From Paramacrobiotus metropolitanus (taxonomy: Eukaryota; Tardigrada; Eutardigrada; Parachela; Macrobiotidae): DNA of 64,000 nt. Position numbers and translations under genes: made by a program. The stretch is taken from NCBI RefSeq assembly GCF_019649055.1, contig NW_026570303.1, positions 124,001-188,000 of the forward strand, written 5' to 3'. Shown here in pieces: positions 48,901-59,737 of this stretch (positions within the stretch are counted from its first letter, which is position 1; every line of letters starts with the position of its first letter). Under the pieces are notes generated by a model. The model ran no database searches and had not been told where the DNA came from. It saw only the letters and a list, made by a program, of their open reading frames with translations.

Positions 48901-49671
48901 TTTAACATTACTGGTATTTAAAACTGGCAACGGCTATACATCTGCTGAGATCTTAGCCAAATTTTTTTACTAACGAGGCCCAACCCATGACTTTGAGACA
49001 ATCACATGCCCACTGAATCAGTGTGCTTAATTTTATGCTGGTATTTCCATGCCGCTCGTAATTCATTACGTGACTTGTGCTGTGGGCTGTATGGTACACA
49101 AACATTGCTGACATTCACTTATATACAGTACACACTACACACTGCATTACAACAAGGAACAATATTAAATTACAGTAGAATTAATTACATAATTTTGATG
49201 GTAACGAAATATGCGTTTCCCTACACCGCATAACAGCAGCCGTCGTTAAATAAAAACGGTAACTAGATAAAATTATTTTTCAACAGCAAAATATCGATTA
49301 TAATTAGGAAAAGCTGATTAGGGAAATCATAATCCATACAGGGAGACGAAAATGCATGTGGAAGGCGATGAGGGGGTCTGTAAGAAAGATGGTGCCGTTC
49401 GGAATCTGTTAAATAATCCTATCTTTTCGGCCGTATCCAAAGAAGCCCAACGCTCGGCTGTCTTCTTTGCGAAAAGTCGAAAAGCACCGAACGTACGAAT
49501 ACGTAAACGAGGTGATACTGTATTATTATGGAAGTATTTTACGGGTAGGAGTAGAACTAAACAACATATTGTTTTGATCTGTTCTCATTACAAAAAACTA
49601 CATGTCGGGAAAACTGCATCAGGAAATAAGTTCACTCTATTCTCCAGTACAAAGAGGCCAGTTTGGTTAAA
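48901..49671. other. Gene-free stretch
   Basis: A plus-strand 107-codon ORF at 49352-49675 has no feature I recognise. Confidence 0.3.
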
Positions 49672-50900
49672 CTAGCAATTCAAGTTGTAGCAAGATGTGT
49701 TGTAGGAGAACAGATCACCCGCTTGGGTGTTTTCCCAGTTAAGTTCTTCATCACAGTTGACACTTAGCACCGGCGACCATTTATTTTGAAAGATTTCGAT
49801 CGATATACTAAAGCTATCTAGCTCACGACGGGAGAGAGCTGTCAAATTAGCGGAACTTCCGGGAGCCCGAATGTCGTCCTCAGGCAGCACGAAACTCCCG
49901 ACTTTCAGCAACTGACCTTTCCTTATCGCAGCAGTCAGGTGCGGCTTTTTCTTGAGGAAATTTCGGAACCACGCGAACGAGCAGGCACAGTGCAGGCGGC
50001 GAATGTGCTCGAATACATGATCTGGTAAGGAACTTCTAGCTTCACTGTGATCATTCTCGGCACGTGAAAATAGGTTCCCAGCAATTTCACCTTCCAGTGT
50101 CAAGATCTGCAGATTGCTCAGATCGGTGAAAGTGTATGGTTCCATTTCGGCAATCGTCGTTGACATGGTAAACTGAATGACTCGCACTTGCGGCATCCGC
50201 GAGAAATCTGCTTTTCTGATCCGCAAACCGTGACAAAACCAGCCCAACTGGAAGTGTAGAACGTTCGGCAGCATTCCCAGTGCATACACTTTTACAGTGG
50301 TGTTGGGCGATTTGCAAAAGAAAACTGACAGTTGAATAACTTGATTCCGCACCGGTGCAGTTATGTCCTTATGAATGGCCAGCCATCTGTCATCGGTATT
50401 GTCGTACAGTTTCAGCGCTATTGCTCGTGTCGGGCTTATCATATTGATAGATGTGGTTATTGTCTTCATGTCTTCGCATTCTTTGGTAGGACAGCTTAAA
50501 TCAATGTATGTTTTATTAAATAGTGCTTTGCATGGATGTGCCCAGACTTCGCTGTCGGTGGCGTTGTTGCAGTTGTCCATTTTATAAGTTAAGCCAAACG
50601 TCGCTTGAATGCAACTGGTCTGTTTAGCAAAGGAAAGACAGAATTCAGCTCTTGTGAGGCCATCTGTACGGAATGGAATGAGGGATGGTGCGGATTCACT
50701 TTTAAGAGAGTCAGAAGTCTGGCTGCATTCGGTTTCCAGGTCGTCCGTCACACCTACAAACCGAAAGATGAACCAAAGAGTAGCCGTAATTTCGACAATT
50801 TAATATTTTTGTATGTTTTACATTCAACGGCAAACAAAATTTCCAGTATCAGAAATACATATAGGAGTAAAACGAGCGGATAAGTACAACGACGGTACAT
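49672..50900 (-). CDS. Secreted LRR family protein, intact copy
   Basis: Exon 1 (50900-50822) encodes the signal peptide MYRRCTYPLVLLLYVFLILE; donor T|GTAAAA. Exon 2 (50753-49672) follows the acceptor TTTCGGTTTGTAG. The phase-1 join rebuilds a Cys codon (T|GT). The protein has 386 residues. Layout: signal 1-24, Cys-rich N-domain about 35-185 (FRTDGLTRAEFC, NCNNATDSEV), LRR-like stretch about 187-250 (LPNVLHFQL, PQVRVIQF, FTDLSNLQILTLEGEI), LRRCT-like HCACSFAWFRNFLKKKP about 281-297 (most copies have HCDC), and a C-terminal domain with two or more Cys ending SYNTSCYNLNC. It has several N-glycosylation sequons, no anchor and no GPI signal. Extracellular recognition role inferred only from the LRRs. 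Confidence 0.88.
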
Positions 50901-51507
50901 CCTTGGAGAAATTTAGCGATATACTCGTGGAAAATCTGGAAACCTTAGCAAGCGGAGTTTTAGGCAATTATACTGAGAAGACAATTATATTGAGAAGCAC
51001 AGACATGCCTCAATTAAAATTTGAGTCGGTGTATGCAGCTGGCCGAGACATTTGTCGAAAAAGTTAATATTGTGATCTTCCGGTTAGATAGTTCGGTTAA
51101 CCCTTGACCTTTCTAACTAAACTCAGATATTGCCACGCGCCGAGTGCACAATGTTGCGACGTTGTGTTTCCAGTTGCTACCGGTATACGACTACCGCCCG
51201 GTGCTGGAATATCGTACGCAATTTAAGTTAATGGTGTAAGTGTAACTGCTGAAAACAGTTAAATACCTACGTGAAACGTTGTTTCGTGTTTCGCGAAATA
51301 TTGTCCTTCTCTAACAAAATCTACAACAGCACCGTAACCACGACCGTCGCAAAGTGGAAAACCAATTGCATAACTGACTATAAAAGCACAGGAACATGTA
51401 CTGTATAATGAAAATAATGTTTTTCGAAAGAAAGGCTAAACTCATGAACAGCGTTTAGAGTCTATCCTCATGTCGACTAACGGACTGATGTACGGGGAGT
51501 GGTGTCA
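50901..51507. other. Gene-free stretch
   Basis: 5' flank of one LRR gene and 3' flank of the next; no promoter motif recognised with confidence. Confidence 0.3.
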
Positions 51508-52735
51508 TTAGCAGTCCATGTTGTAACAAGTGGTGTTGTAGGAAAACTGAATTCCGGCCTGGGTGTTTCGCCAGTTGAAATCCTGAGCACAATTGACGCT
51601 AAGTACCGGCGACCACTTAGTGTCGATAACGCGATATCGGAGGCTAGAGCTTTCTAGATCATGACGTGTGAGTGCCGTCACATTAGCGGAACTTCCAGGA
51701 TCCCGAATGTCGCTCTCAGGAAGTTTAAAGCTCCCAACAGTCATCAGTTCACCTTCCCCTATCGCAGCGGTCAGGTACGGTTTCTTCTTTAAGAAATTTC
51801 GGAACCAAGCGAACGAGCAGTCACAATGCAGTCGACGAATATGCTCGAACGCGTGATCTGGCAAGAAACCCTTGGCTATCCCGTGGTCATTCTCTCCACG
51901 TGAATACAAATCCCCAGCGATTTGGCCTTCCAGTGTTAAAATCTGTAGGTTGCTTAGATCGGTAAAAGTGTACGGTTCCATTTCGGCAATGGTAGTTGAC
52001 ACGATAAACTGAATCACTCGCACTTGTGGCATCCGCGAGAAATCAACTTTTCTTACCACCAGGCCATGGCAGTACCAACCCAACTGGAAACGGAGTACGT
52101 TGGGCAACAGTCCCATGGCATACACTTTGGCTGTGATATTGGGTGTCTTGCAGAATAAGACAGACAGCTGAATAACTTGGTTTCGAACCGGTTCGATGAC
52201 GTCATTATGAATAGCCAGCCATCGGTCATCTGCGTTGTCGTAAAGGGCGATCGTTAGTGCGCGTGTTGGGCTTATCCCACTGATAGCTTTCGTTATGGCC
52301 GTCATGTGCTCCCGACTTTCACTAGGACAGTTGAAATCAATGTAGGTCTTCTTAATGAAGTCTCCCCAAGGATGCGCTCGAATTTCGCTGTCGGTTGCGT
52401 TGTTGCAGTTGTCGAATTTGTACGTTGAACCGAACATAGCTTGATTGCAGCTGGTTTTCTCGGCGAAGCGAAGGCAGAATTCTTCTCTGGTAAGACCATC
52501 CGTGCGGAACGGAAACGTCACAGTGGGTGGTACCGGCTTGTTTTGGGCAGCAGCGGGCTCGCTACATTCGCTTTCCAAGTCATCCACTAAACCTACAAGC
52601 GGAAATGTGAACCAGAGCGTGCCTGAATTTCATCGCATGTTCAGATAAATTTTAAAATTCCTTACATTGTACGAACAAGGGATTTTGCAGTGCCAGAAAT
52701 AAAACCATCGATAGCAATGTTAGTAGAGGCTGCAT
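51508..52735 (-). CDS. Secreted LRR family protein, intact copy
   Basis: Exon 1 (52735-52666): signal MQPLLTLLSMVLFLALQNPL, donor T|GTAAGG. Exon 2 (52592-51508) after TTTCCGCTTGTAG. The join in phase 1 forms Cys; the total is 384 residues with no break. Motifs as in the family: TDGLTREEFCLRFAEKTSC, HPWGDFIKKTYIDFNCP, RKVDFSRMPQVRVIQF, FTDLSNLQILTLEGQI, LHCDCSFAWFRNFLKKKP, PGSSANVTAL and SYNTTCYNMDC. Very similar to the frameshifted copy at 43-44 kb over the N-domain. Confidence 0.88.
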
Positions 52736-53957
52736 TTTTGACGTATAGACGGTATAGTTAATATAATGGTGCATCTTCAGTGATTAGTATTACTGAGACC
52801 AGCAATACCTTCGTAATAAGCCGCTTCCACTGGTCCACTGTATTTGTAAACTAAACGTGCTTGATTGAAGTTTTATCATGAAAGGCAAGCGTTTACTGCG
52901 AAGATTCTATATCAAGATAGCCTCCGGTCCACCTGTATCTACCACAAACGACGAAGGTGATTGCATCGCTCTTGACAAAGTCGATATTTCCCAGCTAGAA
53001 GCCGCCAAGTGCCAACAAGGCATTTCACTATTTGCACTAACTTCATGGATCTTCGGATTTTGAAAGATAGTCTACATCGAGCGCGGTTTGGATTTGGATG
53101 GGTGACCACTCTGAGTTCAGGCTGCGAGTGTATGGCCCGCAAGGCTGTGTGCGACGTGGTTAGTCGGCATCAGCGCTGACCGTACTGAGTGGCGTGTACG
53201 TTTCTTCGACGCCTGGGCTTAAACGGATCCTCCATGGTTCAACTTGCTCGTCGCATCAGGATAAAGCACCTGCGCTCCATTCCTCATTCAACTACGGATA
53301 CGGCCGAACGATACGGATCTTGTTGTCTATAGCGTTTAGTCTGCGTGCTTTATACACGTTTATGTCAATGCTTAGCCATTGTCTAGTGTGCCAGTGCATG
53401 GGTCTAATAATGCTTGCAATTCTGAGCTGTGTTGTATCATATGCCTTCTGTAGCGGAGTTTGATAATGAGCGTGTGTTGTGTTCGGTCAGGTTTAAATTC
53501 CCATGCTGTGTATGCAAAACACAGCAGGTTAATGGGTTACCTGCTACCGAGATGAAACTATTAAACTATTAAACTTACGAACAGCGTATATGCATCGTGG
53601 ACGTATACATGTAAACCTATGCATGTTTTTAGTTTCGGCTTGAGCATGATTACATTTAATTGTTTAATTTTGCGGCAGGTTCATTGAACCGTGACAGGTT
53701 CTCATATGCGGTATACGACTAGAATCAGTCGTAGCATATATGAAACTGTAGTTTCGGTTTTGGTCTTCGATATCCGTGCGTAAACAAAAGTAATTTTTGG
53801 CGCCCGTAGAGTACGGAAGGGTCCGGCCGGTTGAAGGAAGCGGTGGGGCCAAACAGTCATGTGACATGAGCCATGTAAATGAGTCATGTGACATGAGTCG
53901 AGTAACGTTGCGTGAAAGTTGTAGATGGCGTTGTTAGCTCGGCATCTTTTTTAGTTT
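52736..53957. other. Gene-free stretch with a weak 5S-like segment
   Basis: Bases about 53080-53115 read TTTGGATTTGGATGGGTGAC, like the 3' half of 5S rRNA, but the rest does not match, so at most a 5S-derived remnant. TCATGTGACATGAGYC is repeated at 53858-53900. Confidence 0.3.
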
Positions 53958-54190
53958 ACATTATGTGCTCCTACATTATGTAGGAGCACATTGCAATGTA
54001 CTCGTACATTATGTAGGAGCACATTTGCATCGGTTCTTGGAGGAGAAAACGGAATTGTAGTATCCAAACAAACGTAATCCAATATGCTCCTGCAATGTGC
54101 TCCTACATATATGTGCTCCTACATATGTAGGAGCACATTGCAATACGCTCCTACATAATCTAGGAGTACATTGCAGGAGCACATTGAATG
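53958..54190. repeat. Cluster of short palindromes built on GCTCCTACAT
   Basis: At least five units of GCTCCTACAT...ATGTAGGAGC and half-units (with CACATTGCAATG spacers) lie in both orientations, for example GTGCTCCTACATATGTAGGA. The set can fold into several alternative hairpins. Confidence 0.75.
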
Positions 54191-54408
54191 TGGAGATTTT
54201 TTTTTTTTCAACGTACGCATCGTCTTTAGTACATAGATTCACAGATGAAACTCGAAATAACCAGCCTACAAATTATTACTACTACAATTTGTGTTCGTTC
54301 TCCGTAGTACTACCGTATATCCTTATTAATGAATCATTATGTTGTTAAATTTCTATTACAAATTACAACACGAGCACTTTTAACAAAAGCTTCGGAAACT
54401 ATCACTCA
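54191..54408. other. Short spacer
   Basis: Presumed 3' flank of the retroelement fragment; nothing else recognised. Confidence 0.3.
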
Positions 54409-55000
54409 TCAAGCATCAATCGACAGCGGCGGCCTAATCACAGAGAAAATTTGGTCTAAATTCGCTCCCATCGGCGCCGTCCCCATGATCGATGCAGCAT
54501 TTCCTCGCTGTATTTCGATACTGATCCGTTGGCGAAGATATTCCGTGGCTCGTTTTTCGCCGGTTTGCTGACGTATTTTCTGTCCGAATTCCGTTATTGT
54601 TCGGACAGCTTCCGGTCCGGGTGGTCCGAGCGTCTCAAAGCCCAGAGCACGGAATAGGTAGTCCTGGCCGATATCGCGATATTTCTCGATCTTGCCCTGC
54701 TCGGCCTGTGCTGCTGCTGCTCCCGCTCGTGCGGATGTCGCGACGATGTGCGATATGGCCATTGTATTGACGCACGTTGCGTCCCATGCCAACATCCGTC
54801 CTCTCTCCCATGGTGTCAAGGTAACGCCGTCTGGGCGCTTGCTGTCTGTAAGGAAGATACCTTGTGGCTCTAGTTCGCTTTCAAAGCCGGCCGATGCGAG
54901 GCTGCGCTTCACAATGGCGTTCAGGCATTTATGCGTAGGGATTCGTCCGCGGCTTTTCTTGCAGCTTAAGCCGTGGTAACGTGGCTTAAGATGTGGAGAT
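54409..55000 (-). mobile_element. 3' fragment of a non-LTR retrotransposon (second copy)
   Basis: Minus-strand reading HGLSCKKSRGRIPTHKCLNA, then SKRPDGVTLTPWERGRMLAW, DATCVNT, and a terminal RISIEIQRGNAASIMGT. This matches the C-terminal, PD-(D/E)xK-like part of the element at 34617-36172 but belongs to a different subfamily by sequence. The RT is absent, so it is a 5'-truncated insertion. The coding part ends at 54409. Confidence 0.8.
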
Positions 55001-55310
55001 TATAAGGGGTAGGAATATAAAGTGCTGAATAAGGAATTTAATAATATAGTGAATTATATTAAAGGTGATATGTTTGACGAAAGTGATAATGAAGAAAGGG
55101 TGTACTAATCCAGTGTAAGGAAGAAAGGGTCTACATTGAATTAGGGCGAAGGTAGTGGGAGTTTTACTGTAGTATGGTATAAATATATTTGACTTTCTGG
55201 TTGTTCGTATTTGAGTGTTTGATGAAGTGTTACAGGAAGTGGAGTGTGTTGCGGGTTGTAGATGGTGACGGATTATTGTGGAAAATTCAAGAAATTTCGA
55301 GAAAGTTTTA

Positions 55311-56924
55311 GCTTAATGGAGCAGACTATTATGTTTTGCTCTGATAGTCTTGGATGTGTAGGAACAGGTGGTTTGTATATGAGAAGTAGGTTGGTAGGTA
55401 CATTAAAAGGTTGTTCGAGAAAATGTATAGTTTAACTGGTTTGTTGACCGGATTTTTTGAGTTCGGTGGGTATATAAGAAGTTGAGGAATCGTGTGTTGG
55501 AGTTATTATGGAGCGGACGAAGCATATGGAGTGAGTAAAATGTTTTTCTTGTTGGTTATTTTTTGGTGGCCGGTGTGGATTTGTGGATACTTACTGATTC
55601 AGGTTGCTGTCTTTTGTTTGGCTTTGGTAAGTTTTTTTGGTTGAGTATGGTTTAGTAAGTCTTCTTTCATACATTATTTTCGTTTAAGAATTCTATTTTT
55701 AATAAAATAATGGAAGGTAGTTGTGATCGTAAGAAATAAATGCGTGAGTATATGCGTGATTATAGAAAGAAACGCAAAATAGAAACTGATGGTAATTGTA
55801 GCACGGAGGATAATGTGGGAAGTGGTGATGGTGGTAGATATGAAAATGTGAAAGTTAAAAACAAAAATGTAATCGGAATACTAAAGGTGGTGCGTTTTCT
55901 GGTACGTTTCGGAAAAATTATTGGAGAAAGGTCATGGTTGTTTATGTGCCGTGCGATTGTTGCAATATTTTAGTTGTATCTGATTTGATTGGTGATAATT
56001 CAGGAATGTTACATTGGGATTTAAAAGCTGATGCTAGACTATGTGCAAGATGTATGACTCTACATAAGCATAAAAATTTTAATTTTTGTGTTTACGATTT
56101 ACGGCGGAATAGTTTAGATATTGGTAGAGAAAACTGGTTAAATAATCTTGGTTACATGGAAGTCCAAGCAGTGCGTTTAGTACAGCCTTTTTTGACAATA
56201 CTGCATTTGAAAAATAGCTTAACAAAATGTGTAGGGCAATTTTTCATGTAACTAGTGATCCTAGTGAAAATTTCGAATGTTTGCTACCACGTCCGACTAC
56301 AGATTGTTTATTAGCTGTATGTCAGGCTAAAAAAACGATTCTGATAATTGTAGTCGAAAAGTCATTTATTCTGTTGATTTTAATATTGTCTATAAGGCGC
56401 TTGATCTTTTGATTTCTAATAAGGTGTTTTTCGATTTGTAATTTAATCTGGGACTTAAAATCACAAACTGGATTAGAAGAAAAAGCGTGTCCTACTCTAT
56501 TTCCGTTTGGTTATGGTGGTTTAACTGATGATCGGCCTTATAGTATTTCACCTGAAAAATATTTTAAATTGCGTCTTTTAAGTGCAGACAATAGGTTTCA
56601 AAAAGATTGCTCATACGTTTTCGAGCTCTAAACCATTATCAACGCGATCAGGTAGAACGGACGATTAGTTAGGTATGTTCTTAAAAATGACAATTTTTGT
56701 AAAGAGAAATGACAATTTCTGTAAAGGGAAAGAACTAGGTAATAAAAGTGTTGCTAAGTTTTTATATCCAAAAATTGGAAAGGTTACACGAGAAAGGCAT
56801 ATTATAATGGTGCTAAACGACATTTGCGGAGTATGGTAATGTGTAATGGTTGTCCGGATTTTTTCTTTAGCAGTACTTTACGATTTTGTCCTGAATTGTT
56901 GTGTTTTGCTGACCCTGTTAAGTT
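55311..56924 (+). mobile_element. Decayed Helitron-type replicase gene, left copy
   Basis: Starts with a promoter-like block (GGGTATATAAGAAGTTGAGG) and an ORF start MEGSCDRKK, a TAA, then MREYMRDYRKKRKIE. Broken frames follow: CARCMTLHKHKNF, NWLNNLGYMEVQAVRLVQPF with LTILHLKNSL (DUF6570-like), then CPTLFPFGYGGLTDDRPYSI and KLRLLSADNRFQKD, the hallmark of the Helitron_like_N (Rep-side) domain, then a region resembling its C-terminal part. There are many stops and frameshifts. The helicase part is absent. Confidence 0.6.
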
Positions 56925-57495
56925 TACATTTTTGTTTTTTAACTTTACATTTTTATGTCTAACATCATCTCAACTTCATCATCTTCCTTGCTACAATTAC
57001 CATCAGTGTTCATTTTGCCGTTTTTTTCTATAATCACGCACATACTCACGCATGTATTTCTTGCGATCACAACCAGTTTCCATTATTTTATTAAAAAAAC
57101 AATACTTAAAAGAAACTATCTATGAAAGAAAACTTACTAAACTATACTCAACCTAAAAAGACCAAAGCCAAACAAAACGCAACAACTTGAATCAGTACGC
57201 TTCCGAAAATCTGAACCGGCCACCAGAAAATAACCAACAAAAACATTTTCCTCACTGGATGTACTTCGTCAAATCCATAATAACTCCAACACAACGTTCC
57301 TCAACTTTTAATATACCCATCGAACTCAAAAAATTTGAAAAAATCCAGTCAACAAACCAATTAAACCAAACATTTTCTCAAAGAACCTTTTAATCTTTTA
57401 ATGTACGTCCCAGCCTACATCCCATGTACAAACCACCCGTTACTACACATCCAAGCCTCTCAGTGCAAAAAATAATAGTTCGCTCCATTAAGCAA
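56925..57495 (-). repeat. Inverted copy of 55311-55872
   Basis: The reverse complement of this segment matches the 5' leader and ORF start of the left copy: CTTAATGGAGCGAACTATTA, GGATGTGTAGTAACGGGTGG, TTGGTTTGTTGACTGGATTT, TTTTGTTTGGCTTTGG and the start METGCDRKKYMREY. The two copies face each other across about 1.05 kb of unique ORF sequence. Confidence 0.75.
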
Positions 57496-58461
57496 TCAAC
57501 TTTCTTAACTACACAAATTACTACTACACAAATTACTACTGCCAAAATGACTGTGTAAACCTATGGAAAGTTACAGACTAAACGCGCAATTTTTAAGGTC
57601 TCAACTGAAGTAAAGGAACACCCACAACCTCTCGTGTTTTTCATACACTCACAAAAGTTTTTTCCCTACTATTATTATCCCTTTTATATACACGAATCCG
57701 AAATTATTTTAGATCCCAGTATTCCTCTTTCTTATCCCGAACCTGCCGCTAAACAATCGAGAGATTGTCCACGCGGTGTATAAATTTTTATTTGATTTGT
57801 TGATTTCCCGGTTAAAGTTAATGTACCTAATACCTATCAGCTGCTTCAATGGCTTCAGGGATATCTAAAGGCTATGTTGCTAAACTGGTTTCACTGGTTT
57901 AAAAATAAACAAAAATATTAGTTTTCCACGAAGAACTGTCTGAGGAAAAGCATTCTATCACTAAATGATCTGTATGATAACGAGTACACCGTTAGTGCAC
58001 GCAACATCTTTCTGCTGAGAGATACAGTGAATGAAAGCGAAGAAGAAACCAGCGTATTTTCTAAACAGAATTTTCCGGAAATTCATTTGGAAGAATAAAA
58101 AGATGCGAAGAAGCTGAATTGTCTTCCTATTTCTTTGCATTAAGCAACAATGAGGCTTAAGAGGCGGTCAGGGACATTAAGGTTATGTGTGGCACTGAAG
58201 ATCCATGACCGCCTCTTAAGTCCCGTGAATTTAGTTTCCTGTTTCGTGTCAGACAAATCGCCGATCGGTCGGAAACGGTTCTATCACTTCAAGCTGCAGT
58301 TTTATGTCTTTAATGCAAACAACCGCCAGATAATTCCCAGAACGACAGTTATTACTGTAACACTAAGCATTTTTGTATTACAAAAGCAATAATCAGAAGA
58401 ACTGCTTTTCAAATTCGCGCTAATTTTACAGCAAGCATGATCACTTGAGCTACGGGGTACG
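57496..58461. other. Gene-free stretch
   Basis: Contains a perfect 15-bp hairpin at 58156-58220 (CTTAAGAGGCGGTCA / TGACCGCCTCTTAAG); no convincing gene. Confidence 0.4.
58156..58220. repeat. Small 15-bp inverted repeat
   Basis: CTTAAGAGGCGGTCA and its exact reverse complement are separated by 35 bp. Possibly a minimal foldback element. Confidence 0.6.
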
Positions 58462-59737
58462 TTAGCAATTCAAATTGTAGCAAGAGGTGTTGTAAGAGAA
58501 CTGACTGCCAGCCTGTGTATTTTTCCAATTGAATGCTTGAGCACAGTTGACACTCAGCACCGGCGACCATTTATTTTGGATGATATCCATTGTTATATGA
58601 AAATTATCCAGCTCACGACGTGAGAGTGATGTCACGTTAGCGGAACTTCCGGGGGCACGAATGTCGTCCTCGGGTAGTTCGAAACTCCCAACCTTCATCA
58701 ACTGACTTTTCTTCATTGCCATAATTAGGTACGGTTTCTTCTTTAGGAAATTTCGGAGCCAGCTGAACGAGCAGTCACAATGTAAGCGACGAATGTGCTC
58801 GAACACATGATCTGGCAAGAAACCCTTGGCCATACCGTGATCGTTCTCTCCACGTGAATACAGGTCGCCAGCAATTTGATCTTCCAGTGTTAGGATCTGG
58901 AGGTTACTGAGGTCGGTGAACGTGTATGGTTCCATTTCCGCAATGGTGGTTGAGATGATGAACTGAATGGCCCGCACATGCGGCATTCGCGAAAAGTCAA
59001 TCTTTCTGATGACCAAACCATGACAATACCAGCCTAACTGGAAGCATAGGAGGTTGGGCATAATCCCCATCGCGTACACTTTGGCTGTTGTATTTGGTGT
59101 TTTGCAGTAAAGTGCGGACAGTTGAATCACCTGACTGCGCACCGGTTCCACGACTTCGTAATGAAGTGCCGTCGCCCTGTTATCGGTGCTGTCGTAAAGT
59201 GCCAGCGTTAGTGCCCGCTTTTGACTTATTCCACTGATTGCGGTGGTTATTGCTTTCATATGCTCACGACCTTTTGAAGGACAGTTGAAATCGATATATG
59301 TTTTATCAATAAAATGCCCCCAAGCATGTGCTCGTATCTCGTTGTCGGTGGCGTTGTTGCAGTTACTGAATTCATATGTGGAACCGAACATTACTTGGTT
59401 GCAGCTTGTTTCTTTAGCGAAGCGCAGACAAAATTCTGCTCGTGTAAGACCATCCGTGCGGAATGAAGTAACAGGCAGTGGCGCTTCACTTCGGGATCGG
59501 GCAGGCTCACTGCATTCGGTTTCCAAGTCGTCCATCACACCTGCGAAGTGTGATTCTGTGAGAACGCCAAAGTTAACCAAAATACAGATTACGCTTCAAC
59601 TGTAATTAATTTTCCTGTCGGTTTATGTAGCATGTCTCACAATCAGCTAGAAACAAACTTTCCGACGCCAGGAATATGGGTAACAGTATAACGAATGGCT
59701 GGTTCTTTAATCGATATCCAAAGCTATGGCGGAACAT
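58462..59737 (-). CDS. Secreted LRR family protein, intact copy
   Basis: Exon 1 (59737-59641) encodes MFRHSFGYRLKNQPFVILLP then IFLASESLFLAD, a signal peptide with a longer n-region; donor T|GTGAGA. Exon 2 (59540-58462) follows CACACTTCGCAG; the phase-1 join forms the family Cys. Total 391 residues. Family blocks: FRTDGLTRAEFCLRFAKETS, HAWGHFIDKTYIDFNCPSKG, IRKIDFSRMPHVRAIQF, FTDLSNLQILTLEDQI, LHCDCSFSWLRNFLKKKPYL and SYNTSCYNLNC. An inframe Met upstream of the acceptor (MVNFGVL) lies in the intron and is not preferred because it would lack a signal peptide. Confidence 0.88.

Noticed and set aside
49352-49675. 107-codon plus-strand ORF
   Set aside because: Basic, motif-free, without supporting splice sites; cannot be separated from chance.
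53080-53115. 5S rRNA gene
   Set aside because: Only a GGATGGGTGACC-type stretch resembles 5S; the 5' half and internal promoter are missing.
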